The notes under the pieces are model-generated. The model was given only the letters and a program-made list of their open reading frames with translations, was not told the origin of the DNA and ran no database searches. From contig NW_005434485.1 in assembly GCF_000315625.1 (NCBI RefSeq), positions 1 to 54,818 of the forward strand: a DNA stretch of 54,818 nt. Direction: 5' to 3'. This DNA is from Guillardia theta CCMP2712 (lineage: Eukaryota; Cryptophyceae; Pyrenomonadales; Geminigeraceae). The position numbers and the translations under genes were made by a program. Positions 1 to 9,746 of this stretch are shown in pieces; the first letter of the stretch is position 1; each line of letters opens with the position of its first letter.

Positions 1-106
1 TTGCCTCTCCTCACCTTGGCCTTCGGTCGCCACCTACTCCTCCTCCATTCAGCTTCCTCAGCCTCAGTCAGGAGAGTTGCCTCTCCTCACCTTGGCCTTC
101 GGTCGC
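1..106. repeat. 75-bp tandem duplication at the left edge
   Basis: The first 31 bases recur at 76-106, so a unit of about 75 bp is present at least twice. It may continue outside the window. It overlaps the 3' flank of the minus-strand gene at 138-2285. Confidence 0.8.
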
Positions 107-137
107 CTCCACCTTCTCTCCTTACCTTGAGCTCAGC

Positions 138-2285
138 TCAAGCTCGGTACGGGCTCGCCCCGTCTTCTTCCTCGCCCTCGCCTTGCTCTTCCTCCATGTC
201 TTCCTCTTCTTCGCCATCTTCCCTCATCTCCACCCGCAGTCGGTCCTTCTTGTCCACCTTCAGCGAGCAGGCCAGCACATGCATCTCTGCGAATTTACTC
301 AGTGCTATGAACAGGAAGCTAAGAGATCGACGCTCTATGTCGTCGCTCTCCGCCTCCTGCTCAAGCTCAGCAGCTGCCGTTGCCCGTGGCGAGAACGCGC
401 TGCCCCTCCGTGCCTTCTTGCTCTCTCCTTGCACGCGAGTCCAGCGCTTGCTCTGCAGCCACTTCCCCAGCTTCTCCTTGAGAACGTTGCGCCCAACTCC
501 CTGCTCCTCTGGCATCTTCGCCCACTCTCCCAGCGACATGAACTCCAGGCTCCCCGGAGAGTAGAACGTGTCGTGGAGGTTGCCAACGGCCTTGTCCAGG
601 ACCAGCTTGATCGGCTCGCTCGTCCCCGCCTCGTTCAAAGAAGCTGCATCTTCGATGACTGCTGACAGCTCGCTGACGAGCTGCATGTCCTCTTGGCTTG
701 ACGGAGATGCTGCCTCCATTGTGATCCTCTCCAGGTCTGTAAACTCCAGCCACTCTCCCTCGCTCTCCTCCTGTCGCTGCGCTGCGTCGCTGGTGCCCCG
801 CTGACCAGCCGCCTCAGAGTCAGGCTCCTTGTCGAAGCCGACTGCTTCGAGCTTGGTTGCTGCGCCTTCGAGATAGAAGGGCAGCTCCTTCATCATGCGT
901 CGAGCATCCTCCGTGGAGCCGAGGAGGATGCATAGCTTGGACCCGTTCCAGGACTTGGTGTTCAAATCCTCCTCCATGTCGATGCCTTCAACGTTGATCT
1001 CGAGCCTGTTAGCGATCTCCAACAAGACTCTCTTGACTCTTGCGATAGACGTGTTGCCGCCGTTGCACAGCCCCTCCATCTCCTTCCTCGTGAAGCGACC
1101 AGATGCCGCCGTCGACTTGATGATGATCTTGATCTCCTTGCCGTCCTTGCCGCCTGCCTTCTTCTGCATCCTTGATGCCTTCTTCAACTTATTTCTGGAC
1201 ACAAAGCGATCAGCTGTCAACTCGACTGCGAGCGCCTCTCTGATCTTCGGGTCCTCGCTGAACAGAGTCAGGTGTACTCCCTCCATCGCTTCGCTCTCTC
1301 GGAAAGCTCGAAATGCTGTATCATTCGCCTCTGGGCAGCTCGAGGAGACGATCCACTCCACCTCCCTCTGTCTCCAGATGACGTTGGCCCCTACAGCGAT
1401 GAAGCCTTTCTGACCTAAGCCTTTGTGGACTTGCTGTCCTGGCGCCCCAGCGACCAGCATGCCTGCCAGCGGCTGGAGTTGGACCGCTGCAAGGGACTGG
1501 CGCAGCAGCTGATAGCGATAGACGGCAGCTATCTCAGCCGTTGTCATGCCGCCCAAGGTTAGCAGGTGAGTCAGCTCTGCCAAGCTGCCCCCTTTGCCCC
1601 AGGGTCCTCTCTTGGCTCGAATCTTGAAAGATCGATCGTGCACGATGCTCACATGTACAGCTGTGAACTTGCGACCATCGATCGCGAAGTCCTCTCTTCC
1701 CTGCCAGAGCTTCTCCGCTTGTGCATTGGGGAGGAAGGAAACAGTCACCGGGATCTCCTCAGCACTCGCTATCTCGGGTCTATACGGAGCCTTCCACATG
1801 ATTGCTTTACTCTCTTGCACTGAGTCTACGATCAGTCCGATCTCTTCAAATTTCTTCTTCAGCTTCTCTTCATGGTTGACATACACCGAGGAGATGCCCA
1901 GGAGAGTCATGGAGATGAAGGAAGTCACCTCGTTGCCTGCTGAGGCGGTGTATGTCTCGACCTTCTCCTTCTTGGCTTCTTCAATCTGCTGCATAAACCA
2001 CTCTCTGGATGCGTCACTCCATCCAGTCATCGCTTCTTGCAGAAACTCACGTCGTGCCTGCTGACATGTCGAGCGGATGGCTTCTGCGATAGCGTCGGGG
2101 GTGCATCCCTCCACAGCCTTGCAAGCCTGGGCTGTCCTGCTGTTCGGATAACGCTTCGCGAAGCTCTTCACCCTCTCGACGAGATCAGCTTCGAGGACAG
2201 AGGCATCCACAAGTCCGCTCTGCGTGTATTGGCATGATCTCCGATACAGCAGGTTGCGAACATTTTCATCATACTGAAGAACCAT
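138..2285 (-). CDS. Unknown 715-residue protein of a repeated gene family
   Basis: An uninterrupted frame gives 715 residues from an ATG at 2285. The open frame runs nine codons further upstream but without an ATG. I do not recognise the family. The N-terminal third is helical and charged, with a Lys/Glu-rich stretch near residue 130. A basic segment (IRAKRGPWGKGG) lies near residue 230. Two compact alpha/beta-looking regions follow, around residues 390-500. The tail ends in a long Glu-rich stretch just before the stop. There is no signal peptide or membrane segment. Decayed pieces of the same coding sequence lie at 14.46-15.05 kb in the same orientation, so this is a multicopy gene or the body of a mobile element. 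A nucleic-acid-binding ORF1 of a non-LTR retroelement is one possibility, but no motif proves it. The length and intact frame suggest recent constraint or recent arrival. Confidence 0.6.
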   Translation of the reverse strand: MVLQYDENVRNLLYRRSCQYTQSGLVDASVLEADLVERVKSFAKRYPNSRTAQACKAVEGCTPDAIAEAIRSTCQQARREFLQEAMTGWSDASREWFMQQIEEAKKEKVETYTASAGNEVTSFISMTLLGISSVYVNHEEKLKKKFEEIGLIVDSVQESKAIMWKAPYRPEIASAEEIPVTVSFLPNAQAEKLWQGREDFAIDGRKFTAVHVSIVHDRSFKIRAKRGPWGKGGSLAELTHLLTLGGMTTAEIAAVYRYQLLRQSLAAVQLQPLAGMLVAGAPGQQVHKGLGQKGFIAVGANVIWRQREVEWIVSSSCPEANDTAFRAFRESEAMEGVHLTLFSEDPKIREALAVELTADRFVSRNKLKKASRMQKKAGGKDGKEIKIIIKSTAASGRFTRKEMEGLCNGGNTSIARVKRVLLEIANRLEINVEGIDMEEDLNTKSWNGSKLCILLGSTEDARRMMKELPFYLEGAATKLEAVGFDKEPDSEAAGQRGTSDAAQRQEESEGEWLEFTDLERITMEAASPSSQEDMQLVSELSAVIEDAASLNEAGTSEPIKLVLDKAVGNLHDTFYSPGSLEFMSLGEWAKMPEEQGVGRNVLKEKLGKWLQSKRWTRVQGESKKARRGSAFSPRATAAAELEQEAESDDIERRSLSFLFIALSKFAEMHVLACSLKVDKKDRLRVEMREDGEEEEDMEEEQGEGEEEDGASPYRA

Positions 2286-2397
2286 ACTTAGAAAGCTATT
2301 TGAAGTATACAAACCTCTTGCTTGCAGCTTCCTTGGCGCCCTGGCGGCTTCCCCTACACCTGACGAGGAGCCATGCTGCCGAAAATAACGGCGCCTC

Positions 2398-2506
2398 TCA
2401 ACCCTAAACCCTCAACCCTAAACCCTCAACCCTAAACCCTCAACCCAAAACCCTCAACCCTAAACCCTCAACCCTAAACCCTCAACCCTAAACCCTCAAC
2501 CCTACA
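2398..2506. repeat. Interstitial telomere-like repeat
   Basis: About eight copies of the 14-mer CCCTAAACCCTCAA lie in tandem. It combines the plant-type telomere heptamer CCCTAAA with the variant CCCTCAA. One unit carries an A substitution. The tract lies about 110 bp upstream of the ATG of the 715-residue gene. Array DNA continues beyond it, so it is not the chromosome end here. A shorter CCTAAACCCTA remnant lies at the equivalent place beside the second, decayed gene copy (about 15030-15041). Confidence 0.85.
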
Positions 2507-2570
2507 ACTTCCATTACTCCATCATCTTCATCCGACCACCCGTCGTAGTCTTAACCATAAACTATGCCGA

Positions 2571-3140
2571 CTAGGGATCAGTGGATGTCAATTTGCCCGC
2601 GTCTTGGTCAAGTGGCTGAAGCCAGCTGTGACTCTCGCCCAAGCCCATGACATCGCCCCACGCCGCCTCGTCCGCCCAGTACTCAGCTCCCTCCAGCAGA
2701 CAACCCAGCGTCTCTTCCTCCTCCACCTGCCGTGGCTGTTTCGACATCCATCGCGAGCTCGCTCTGCCCGACCTCTGGACTCCTCCCCTCGGTGGCTCGG
2801 AGCAGGTCTGCGCTGCTCTGGCACATCGAGAGCATGGCCGGCTGTCGTCGCACCCCACCTTGGACAGGCGGCATCGCAAGCAAGCTCGCCCCACCTGCTT
2901 CCTCCTTGGTCGCCACAGCGACGCGTCCTCCGGAGGCCCCTCGGCTCCGTATCCCGGCAGGGGCGCGGGGCTCCCCTCCCAACGGGCCATGACAGATATG
3001 GCGGTGATGCCTCCCAGACAGTCTCTGCAGGCGTGCAGGAGGTTTCTGACCCCGCAATGGGAGCACGGCCTGCCCTTGCTGCACCTGATCTTGCGCCGCC
3101 GGCAGCCCTCGCACGACCGTTGCTTCTCCCCGCAGACCAT
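2571..3140 (-). CDS. Zn2Cys6 protein, short-unit copy 1 (two intact clusters)
   Basis: From the ATG at 3140 the frame gives 189 residues. It holds two binuclear zinc clusters: CEGCRRRKIRCSKGRPC with its partner cysteines at about residues 10-37, and CLRCRLSKVGCDDSRPC at about residues 85-111. Both follow C-x2-C-x6-C-x5-C-x2-C-x6-8-C, the pattern of Gal4-type DNA-binding domains. A third cluster lies upstream in the same open frame, but its first cysteine is replaced by Asp (DDLRCKIGK), because short units lack the true N-terminus. The acidic C-terminal region matches the long-unit proteins until the last seven residues. There the copy breaks into flanking DNA (KLTSTDP), losing the conserved tail. 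It is probably a truncated paralogue or a pseudogene. A role as a nuclear DNA-binding regulator is inferred from the clusters only. Confidence 0.5.
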   Translation of the reverse strand: MVCGEKQRSCEGCRRRKIRCSKGRPCSHCGVRNLLHACRDCLGGITAISVMARWEGSPAPLPGYGAEGPPEDASLWRPRRKQVGRACLRCRLSKVGCDDSRPCSRCARAAQTCSEPPRGGVQRSGRASSRWMSKQPRQVEEEETLGCLLEGAEYWADEAAWGDVMGLGESHSWLQPLDQDAGKLTSTDP

Positions 3141-3542
3141 GGCAGAAGACCCTCGTCGCAGATCCTCTACACTCTTGGAGCCGTAGGCAAGGCACGTGCT
3201 GCCGCAGCCTTGACGCTGGCAGCGCGTGCAAGGGCGGGTGTCGTCGCACTTGAGCTTGCCGATCTTGCATCGGAGGTCATCCCTGATGGTCCAGGAGCTG
3301 GTTTCTCTCCATCCCCACGCGGAGGCTGACTGTCATGGCAAGGGCATAAGGCCCTGACTCTAGCTCTAGTGGTGTCGGGCAGATGCAGTCACTCGCCTTC
3401 AATGAGATTGTAAATGAGAGGGTTTATCATGTACCCTTCCGACTTCCTAGTCTAGTCTCACCACCCTACACACTACCGTAGACGATGACAGCGCCGGGAC
3501 CCATGCCCGGCTACCCGAGCTCAGCGTCCAGCCCAGCGAGCA

Positions 3543-4397
3543 TCAAGCTCCCTCCTCTGACAGTAGCAGCATCGAGTAAACGTCGTCCTCCTGTGACTTG
3601 AGATGGGCCCGCTCTCCGCTTGCTTCCTCCATGCCCGCGTCTTGGTCAAGTGGCTGAAGCCAGCTGTGACTCTCGCCCAAGCCCATGACATCGCCCCACG
3701 CCGCCTCGTCCGCCCAGTACTCAGCTCCCTCCAGCAGACAACCCAGCGTCTCTTCCTCCTCCACCTGCCGTGGCTGTTTCGACATCCATCGCGAGCTCGC
3801 TCTGCCCGACCTCTGGACTCCTCCCCTCGGTGGCTCGGAGCAGGTCTGCGCTGCTCTGGCACATCGAGAGCATGGCCGGCTGTCGTCGCACCCCACCTTG
3901 GACAGGCGGCATCGCAAGCAAGCTCGCCCCACCTGCTTCCTCCTTGGTCGCCACAGCGACGCGTCCTCCGGAGGCCCCTCGGCTCCGTATCCCGGCAGGG
4001 GCGCGGGGCTCCCCTCCCAACGGGCCATGACAGATATGGCGGTGATGCCTCCCAGACAGTCTCTGCAGGCGTGCAGGAGGTTTCTGACCCCGCAATGGGA
4101 GCACGGCCTGCCCTTGCTGCACCTGATCTTGCGCCGCCCGCAGCCCTCGCACGACCGTTGCTTCTCCCCGCAGACCATGGCAGAAGACCCTCGTCGCAGA
4201 TCCTCTACACTCTTGGAGCCGTAGGCAAGGCACGTGCTGCCGCAGCCTTGACGCTGGCAGCGCGTGCAAGGGCGGGTGTCGTCGCACTTGAGCTTGCCGA
4301 TCTTGCATCGGAGACATGCGGCCAGGGCGCGAGGCGGGGCAGGTCTGCTGACAGGAGGCCAAGCGGGGAGGGAGGAGGTCAGGGGCAAGAAGGGCAT
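3543..4397 (-). CDS. Triple Zn2Cys6 putative transcription factor, long-unit copy 2
   Basis: The frame gives 284 residues from the ATG at 4397, which begins MPFLPLTSSL. I chose this start because it is the first ATG whose frame is conserved in all long units; upstream, a 1-nt difference between copies changes the frame. A proline-rich leader precedes three clusters in order: CLRCKIGKLKCDDTRPC near residue 28, CEGCGRRKIRC near residue 72, and CLRCRLSKVGC near residue 149. Each has the six spaced cysteines of a Gal4-type Zn2Cys6 domain. Known fungal factors normally have one. The C-terminus is acidic with a hydrophobic end (DDVYSMLLLSEEGA), as in activation domains. No fungal middle-homology domain is present. 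This is one of the least damaged copies. Function as a nuclear regulator is inferred. Confidence 0.65.
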   Translation of the reverse strand: MPFLPLTSSLPAWPPVSRPAPPRALAACLRCKIGKLKCDDTRPCTRCQRQGCGSTCLAYGSKSVEDLRRGSSAMVCGEKQRSCEGCGRRKIRCSKGRPCSHCGVRNLLHACRDCLGGITAISVMARWEGSPAPLPGYGAEGPPEDASLWRPRRKQVGRACLRCRLSKVGCDDSRPCSRCARAAQTCSEPPRGGVQRSGRASSRWMSKQPRQVEEEETLGCLLEGAEYWADEAAWGDVMGLGESHSWLQPLDQDAGMEEASGERAHLKSQEDDVYSMLLLSEEGA

Positions 4398-4770
4398 CTG
4401 GGGGGGCCTCCTTGAGGGGAGGACATGCCAGTGGAGGGATGAATATGCGCTTGGGGTTGCAGTGATGAGCGTAGAGATGGTGTTCCGTTTACTGGCAAAC
4501 CGCATCTGTTCGGAGGCGGTAGCACAAGATATCCGGTATTGCTCGGATTGAGCCGATGCTGACACGGTCCAATCGGAGTTACGGAGCAACAAACCTGACT
4601 GGCAGGTCTGGTACCTCTGCAAGCCCTTTCTGCCAGCAACCCCCTCCCCCTTCCTAGCGTGTGACCCACCACCCTCCACCCCCTTCCTCGGATGGAGCCG
4701 ATGCTGACGGTTGATAAATCCGTTGAACGTTCTTGTCTCCTCGATACTCAAGGGGCAACACTTATAAATG

Positions 4771-5229
4771 TCAATGATATAAAAATAGAATCTTCATGAC
4801 TTTTTTTGTAACTAGCAAGAAAAATGCAGCGAGGCATCGAGGTGATCCCGGCTGCATTCGCAGAGCAGCTGCAGGACCTCGAGTACGAGGATGACTAGCA
4901 CGCACTCGTGCGACACCTATCATTGTATGCACCACGCAGGGGCCGTCGACGACGTTTCTGACGATGCTGCACAGCAGGCTCCTGTGTTGAACAACCAGCT
5001 GTGCATTTCTTGAGCTCGACGCACAGTTCGATGATAGGCTGCAAGCTTTCGCCACCACGCTGGAGAATACGTCCCGTACAGGAGTGTACGCTCTGTACTT
5101 GTCGTTACTTTCATGCGTCTGCGTTGGACAGCGCCAGGCTCCATCGTCGCACAATCCGACATTGTCATGCTTTTCTCGGAGTGCCGTACAGTCGAGTCTT
5201 CTGTCAGCCCTGGTACTTTTGCAAGCCAT
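4771..5229 (-). CDS. 152-codon open frame of the long unit, unknown
   Basis: An ATG frame of 152 codons (MACKSTRADR...) lies 5' of the zinc-protein start in the same direction. Equivalents occur at 7622-8080 and 13657-14115, and inside 11912-12320. The predicted peptide is Cys/Ser/Arg-rich and ends in a hydrophobic stretch (AAFFLLVTKKVMKILFLY). I recognise no domain. Because all copies are almost identical, frame conservation says little about selection. It may be non-coding promoter or spacer DNA of the array, and AT-rich TATA-like sequence (ATATAAAAA) sits at its 3' edge, between it and the zinc-protein gene. Confidence 0.25.
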   Translation of the reverse strand: MACKSTRADRRLDCTALREKHDNVGLCDDGAWRCPTQTHESNDKYRAYTPVRDVFSSVVAKACSLSSNCASSSRNAQLVVQHRSLLCSIVRNVVDGPCVVHTMIGVARVRASHPRTRGPAAALRMQPGSPRCLAAFFLLVTKKVMKILFLYH

Positions 5230-5411
5230 GTGAGGGTGGCGGTTTACCGCCGAGCGTGCGGGGCTCTGCTTAACCGATCATCATCGAAGATGGTCCAGGA
5301 GCTGGTTTCCCTCCATCCCCACGCGGAGGCTGACTGTCATGGCAAGGGCATAAGGCGTCTGACTTACCGTAGACGATGACAGCGCCGGGACCCATGCCAG
5401 GCTACCCGAGC

Positions 5412-6130
5412 TCAGCGTCCAGCCCAGCGAGCATCAAGCTCCCTCCTCTGACAGTAGCAGCATCGAGTAAACGTCGTCCAGCTCCCCGTCCTCCTGTGAC
5501 TTGAGATGGGCCCGCTCTCCGCTTGCTTCCTCCATGCCCGCGTCTTGGTCAAGTGGCTGAAGCCAGCTGTGACTCTCGCCCAAGCCCATGACATCGCCCC
5601 ACGCCGCCTCGTCCGCCCAGTACTCAGCTCCCTCCAGCAGACAACCCAGCGTCTCTTCCTCCTCCACCTGGCACATCGAGAGCATGGCCGGCTGTCGTCG
5701 CACCCCACCTTGGACAGGCGGCATCGCAAGCAAGCTCGCCCCACCTGCTTCCTCCTTGGTCGCCACAGCGACGCGTCCTCCGGAGGCCCCTCGGCTCCGT
5801 ATCCCGGCAGGGGCGCGGGGCTCCCCTCCCAACGGGCCATGACAGATATGGCGGTGATGCCTCCCAGACAGTCTCTGCAGGCGTGCAGGAGGTTTCTGAC
5901 CCCGCAATGGGAGCACGGCCTGCCCTTGCTGCACCTGATCTTGCGCCGCCGGCAGCCCTCGCACGACCGTTGCTTCTCCCCGCAGACCATGGCAGAAGAC
6001 CCTCGTCGCAGATCCTCTACACTCTTGGAGCCGTAGGCAAGGCACGTGCTGCCGCAGCCTTGACGCTGGCAGCGCGTGCAAGGGCGGGTGTCGTCGCACT
6101 TGAGCTTGCCGATCTTGCATCGGAGGTCAT
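5412..6130 (-). pseudogene. Zn2Cys6 protein, short-unit copy 3, frameshifted
   Basis: Compared with copy 2, 91 bp corresponding to 3768-3858 are missing, with CTG/CAG microhomology at the junction. The deletion removes the last cysteine of cluster 3 and its linker and shifts the frame. From the ATG at 5990 the frame keeps cluster 2 and most of cluster 3, then reads an alternative Arg/Trp-rich tail to a stop at 5412. The normal acidic tail survives only in another frame, ending at 5434. As in the other short units, the first cluster has lost its first cysteine. A four-residue in-frame insertion (GELD) in the tail is shared with copies 6 and 7. Confidence 0.75.
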
Positions 6131-6392
6131 CCCTGATGGTCCAGGAGCTGGTTTCTCTCCATCCCCACGCGGAGGCTGACTGTCATGGCAAGGGCATAAG
6201 GCCCTGACTCTAGCTCTAGTGGTGTCGGGCAGATGCAGTCACTCGCCTTCAATGAGATTGTAAATGAGAGGGTTTATCATGTACCCTTCCGACTTCCTAG
6301 TCTAGTCTCACCACCCTACAAACTACCGTAGACGATGACAGCGCCGGGACCCATGCCCGGCTACCCGAGCTCAGCGTCCAGCCCAGCGAGCA

Positions 6393-7247
6393 TCAAGCTC
6401 CCTCCTCTGACAGTAGCAGCATCGAGTAAACGTCGTCCTCCTGTGACTTGAGATGGGCCCGCTCTCCGCTTGCTTCCTCCATGCCCGCGTCTTGGTCAAG
6501 TGGCTGAAGCCAGCTGTGACTCTCGCCCAAGCCCATGACATCGCCCCACGCCGCCTCGTCCGCCCAGTACTCAGCTCCCTCCAGCAGACAACCCAGCGTC
6601 TCTTCCTCCTCCACCTGCCGTGGCTGTTTCGACATCCATCGCGAGCTCGCTCTGCCCGACCTCTGGACTCCTCCCCTCGGTGGCTCGGAGCAGGTCTGCG
6701 CTGCTCTGGCACATCGAGAGCATGGCCGGCTGTCGTCGCACCCCACCTTGGACAGGCGGCATCGCAAGCAAGCTCGCCCCACCTGCTTCCTCCTTGGTCG
6801 CCACAGCGACGCGTCCTCCGGAGGCCCCTCGGCTCCGTATCCCGGCAGGGGCGCGGGGCTCCCCTCCCAACGGGCCATGACAGATATGGCGGTGATGCCT
6901 CCCAGACAGTCTCTGCAGGCGTGCAGGAGGTTTCTGACCCCGCAATGGGAGCACGGCCTGCCCTTGCTGCACCTGATCTTGCGCCGCCGGCAGCCCTCGC
7001 ACGACCGTTGCTTCTCCCCGCAGACCATGGCAGAAGACCCTCGTCGCAGATCCTCTACACTCTTGGAGCCGTAGGCAAGGCACGTGCTGCCGCAGCCTTG
7101 ACGCTGGCAGCGCGTGCAAGGGCGGGTGTCGTCGCACTTGAGCTTGCCGATCTTGCATCGGAGACATGCGGCCAGGGCGCGAGGCGGGGCAGGTCTGCTG
7201 ACAGGAGGCCAAGCGGGGAGGGAGGAGGTCAGGGGCAAGAAGGGCAT
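6393..7247 (-). CDS. Triple Zn2Cys6 putative transcription factor, long-unit copy 4
   Basis: The frame gives 284 residues from the ATG at 7247, or 294 from an in-frame ATG at 7277 (MSSSQGGSPQ). The reading frame is open further upstream to 7523 but without support. Domain order matches copy 2: Pro-rich leader, three complete Zn2Cys6 clusters, a Gly/Pro/Arg linker between clusters 2 and 3, and an acidic tail ending LLLSEEGA. The second cluster has CEGCRRRKIRC, the family consensus; copy 2 has a Gly for the first Arg. This looks like the best-preserved full-length member. The 152-codon frame lies immediately 5' of it in the same direction. Nuclear DNA binding is inferred from the cysteine pattern. 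Confidence 0.65.
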   Translation of the reverse strand: MPFLPLTSSLPAWPPVSRPAPPRALAACLRCKIGKLKCDDTRPCTRCQRQGCGSTCLAYGSKSVEDLRRGSSAMVCGEKQRSCEGCRRRKIRCSKGRPCSHCGVRNLLHACRDCLGGITAISVMARWEGSPAPLPGYGAEGPPEDASLWRPRRKQVGRACLRCRLSKVGCDDSRPCSRCARAAQTCSEPPRGGVQRSGRASSRWMSKQPRQVEEEETLGCLLEGAEYWADEAAWGDVMGLGESHSWLQPLDQDAGMEEASGERAHLKSQEDDVYSMLLLSEEGA

Positions 7248-7621
7248 CTGCGGGGAGCCTCCTTGAGAGGAGGACATGCCAGTGGAGGGATGAATATGCG
7301 CTTGGGGTTGCAGTGATGAGCGTAGAGATGGTGTTCCGTTTACTGGCAAACCGCATCTGTTCGGAGGCGGTAGCACAAGATATCCGGTATTGCTCGGATT
7401 GAGCCGATGCTGACACGGTCCAATCGGAGTTACGGAGCAACAAACCTGACTGGCAGGTCTGGTACCTCTGCAAGCCCTTTCTGCCAGCAACCCCCTCCCC
7501 CTTCCTAGCGTGTGACCCACCACCCTCCACCCCCTTCCTCGGATGGAGCCGATGCTGACGGTTGATAAATCCGTTGAACGTTCTTGTCTCCTCGATACTC
7601 AAGGGGCAACACTTATAAATG

Positions 7622-8080
7622 TCAATGATATAAAAATAGAATCTTCATGACTTTTTTTGTAACTAGCAAGAAAAATGCAGCGAGGCATCGAGGTGATCCC
7701 GGCTGCATTCGCAGAGCAGCTGCAGGACCTCGAGTACGAGGATGACTAGCACGCACTCGTGCGACACCTATCATTGTATGCACCACGCAGGGGCCGTCGA
7801 CGACGTTTCTGACGATGCTGCACAGCAGGCTCCTGTGTTGAACAACCAGCTGTGCATTTCTTGAGCTCGAAGCACAGTTCGATGATAGGCTGCAAGCTTT
7901 CGCCACCACGCTGGAGAATACGTCCCGTACAGGAGTGTACGCTCTGTACTTGTCGTTACTTTCATGCGTCTGCGTTGGACAGCGCCAGGCTCCATCGTCG
8001 CACAATCCGACATTGTCATGCTTTTCTCGGAGTGCCGTACAGTCGAGTCTTCTGTCAGCCCTGGTACTTTTGCAAGCCAT
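7622..8080 (-). CDS. 152-codon open frame, second copy
   Basis: This is nearly identical to 4771-5229, with the same ATG, length and stop. The few base differences include one (A for C at 7870) that lies downstream of the coding part most likely to matter. There is no recognisable domain. It may be unit spacer rather than a gene. Confidence 0.25.
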   Translation of the reverse strand: MACKSTRADRRLDCTALREKHDNVGLCDDGAWRCPTQTHESNDKYRAYTPVRDVFSSVVAKACSLSSNCASSSRNAQLVVQHRSLLCSIVRNVVDGPCVVHTMIGVARVRASHPRTRGPAAALRMQPGSPRCLAAFFLLVTKKVMKILFLYH

Positions 8081-8469
8081 GTGAGGGTGGCGGTTTACCG
8101 CCGAGCGTGCGGGGCTCTGCTTAACCGATCATCATCGAAGATGGTCCAGGAGCTGGTTTCCCTCCATCCCCACGCGGAGGCTGACTGTCATGGCAAGGGC
8201 ATAAGGCGTCTGACTTACCGTAGACGATGACAGCGCCGGGACCCATGCCCGGCTACCCGAGCTCAGCGTCCAGCCCAGCGAGCATCAAGCTCCCTCCTCT
8301 GACAGTAGCAGCATCGAGTAAACGTCGTCCAGCTCCCCGTCCTCCTGTGACTTGAGATGGGCCCGCTGTTAGGGGTTACGTAAGCGGTTACGAATACTTC
8401 AGTCAACTAGACGTCGCGGGATTTTCGAGGATTAATATACCTTCTTATGATGGATCGGTCACGCAACAA

Positions 8470-9612
8470 GTGCGCGACAGGGAGGGCGCAGTGGACTTGG
8501 AAATTTCCAGGATTGCGTCTCCGGCAGGTTCGACCCGGCCGAGGTTCGAATCAGTGCAGTTTGAAGAATTGGTCGCTGCAAACAAGAAGTTGCGAGAAGA
8601 ATTGCAACTCGCAATGGACATGCAAGTAAAGTATGAAGCTTTCGTCAAGGAAGTGATGTTTCGTAAGGAAAGAGAGCTCGTCGAGACAAAACAGGAAATC
8701 TCTGTCCTTAGGGAAGAAAATAGAAAAATGTTCGAGGAAATGATGCAACGGTTCAGATTAAATGAATCAGGAGCAGTTCAATACCTTCCGATCAAGGAAC
8801 CAAGAGGGGCTGATGCAACATGCAAGCAAAATAATACGAGCATGTCGAACGACATGTCAAGTCAGCATGTCAAGCAGCAGTCTTCCCTAGTGAAGTTTCA
8901 TTCCAAGGATATTTCTCGATTTAATGGAGAAATGACTCTAGAATATTCCGTTGCAAGTTGGTTTGGGGAGCTTGAGTTTCAATTCCAGCGTCAAAGAATT
9001 CCTCCAGATCAAAAGGTTGACATCGCTGCAACATTAGTTGGTAATCGTGTGAGGAATTGGTTGCAAACATTGCGTGGCGAGGATAGATTAATTTCCACAC
9101 AAGGTACTTGGGAATCATTCAAATCGTTGCTGGTGAAGGAGTATTTGTCGTTGTCGCACTTGCAGTATATTTTGGGTGAGATTCAATGTACGATACAAGG
9201 GTCAGAGGAAAAGACTTCGGATTTTGTCAACAGGTTTTCAGCTTTAGCAAATCATTTTATTGCTTGTTGCATGGTGTTATTTCATGGACAAGGACAAGTC
9301 GAGACAGCTTGCACGAGGTTTGGTCTTGAACGGTATTTCGCACAGAATTTGTTCAACGAGGTGACCGCGAGTTTCGTCATGAAGTTGTTAATTGACTTGG
9401 AAAAGCAAAACGTGAACAAGACTTTGAGTATTGGGAGTTTATTGCCAGCATTGTATCGAGAAGCTAAGTCCATGGATTTGACAACCGATGCGTATAGGAA
9501 TGACAGGTCAACGCATCATGAGGTTTCGTACGATGATGAGTCAGTGGAGGATACCGACGAAGATTCTCAGCATTCATCTTCGACTCAGGATGAGCAGGAC
9601 TTACGTGAATAA
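8470..9612 (+). CDS. Retrotransposon Gag-like protein
   Basis: This frame gives 380 residues. Position 8470 is a GTG, and the frame is open back to 8356 without an ATG, so the true start is lost or lies in an unusual place. Residues about 25-95 form a charged coiled coil. Residues about 140-290 match the retrotransposon capsid (Retrotrans_gag) pattern: FNGEMTLEYSVASWF, then a GNRVRNWLQTL segment, then WESFKSLLVKEY and a FVNRFSALANHF helix. The C-terminus is acidic and Ser-rich. No CCHC zinc knuckle is visible. It would form the particle of an LTR element of Ty3/gypsy type, relying on enzymes supplied in trans. That dependence is inferred. Confidence 0.75.
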   Translation: MRDREGAVDLEISRIASPAGSTRPRFESVQFEELVAANKKLREELQLAMDMQVKYEAFVKEVMFRKERELVETKQEISVLREENRKMFEEMMQRFRLNESGAVQYLPIKEPRGADATCKQNNTSMSNDMSSQHVKQQSSLVKFHSKDISRFNGEMTLEYSVASWFGELEFQFQRQRIPPDQKVDIAATLVGNRVRNWLQTLRGEDRLISTQGTWESFKSLLVKEYLSLSHLQYILGEIQCTIQGSEEKTSDFVNRFSALANHFIACCMVLFHGQGQVETACTRFGLERYFAQNLFNEVTASFVMKLLIDLEKQNVNKTLSIGSLLPALYREAKSMDLTTDAYRNDRSTHHEVSYDDESVEDTDEDSQHSSSTQDEQDLRE

Positions 9613-9746
9613 CATTGGCCCAATGCACTTCGCGCTACTCAATTGAAATGACTTGAGGTGGCTGCCGTTTTCTTGTTATGCAGTATTTTAGTGATCAGCG
9701 AAGTTCATAGAGATGTTTCTCAGATGATAATGCGCTTGGGAGCGTA

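Noticed and set aside
1-2312. Plus-strand and alternative minus-strand frames over the 715-residue gene
   Set aside because: They are shorter, of biased composition, and overlap a single long intact frame.
2398-2506. True chromosome end
   Set aside because: Unique and repeated genes continue on both sides, and the repeat is degenerate and interstitial.
2604-7316. Plus-strand frames of 180-290 codons across the zinc array
   Set aside because: They mirror the minus-strand zinc-cluster genes in GC-rich DNA, lack domains and repeat with the array. The minus strand has the cysteine motifs.
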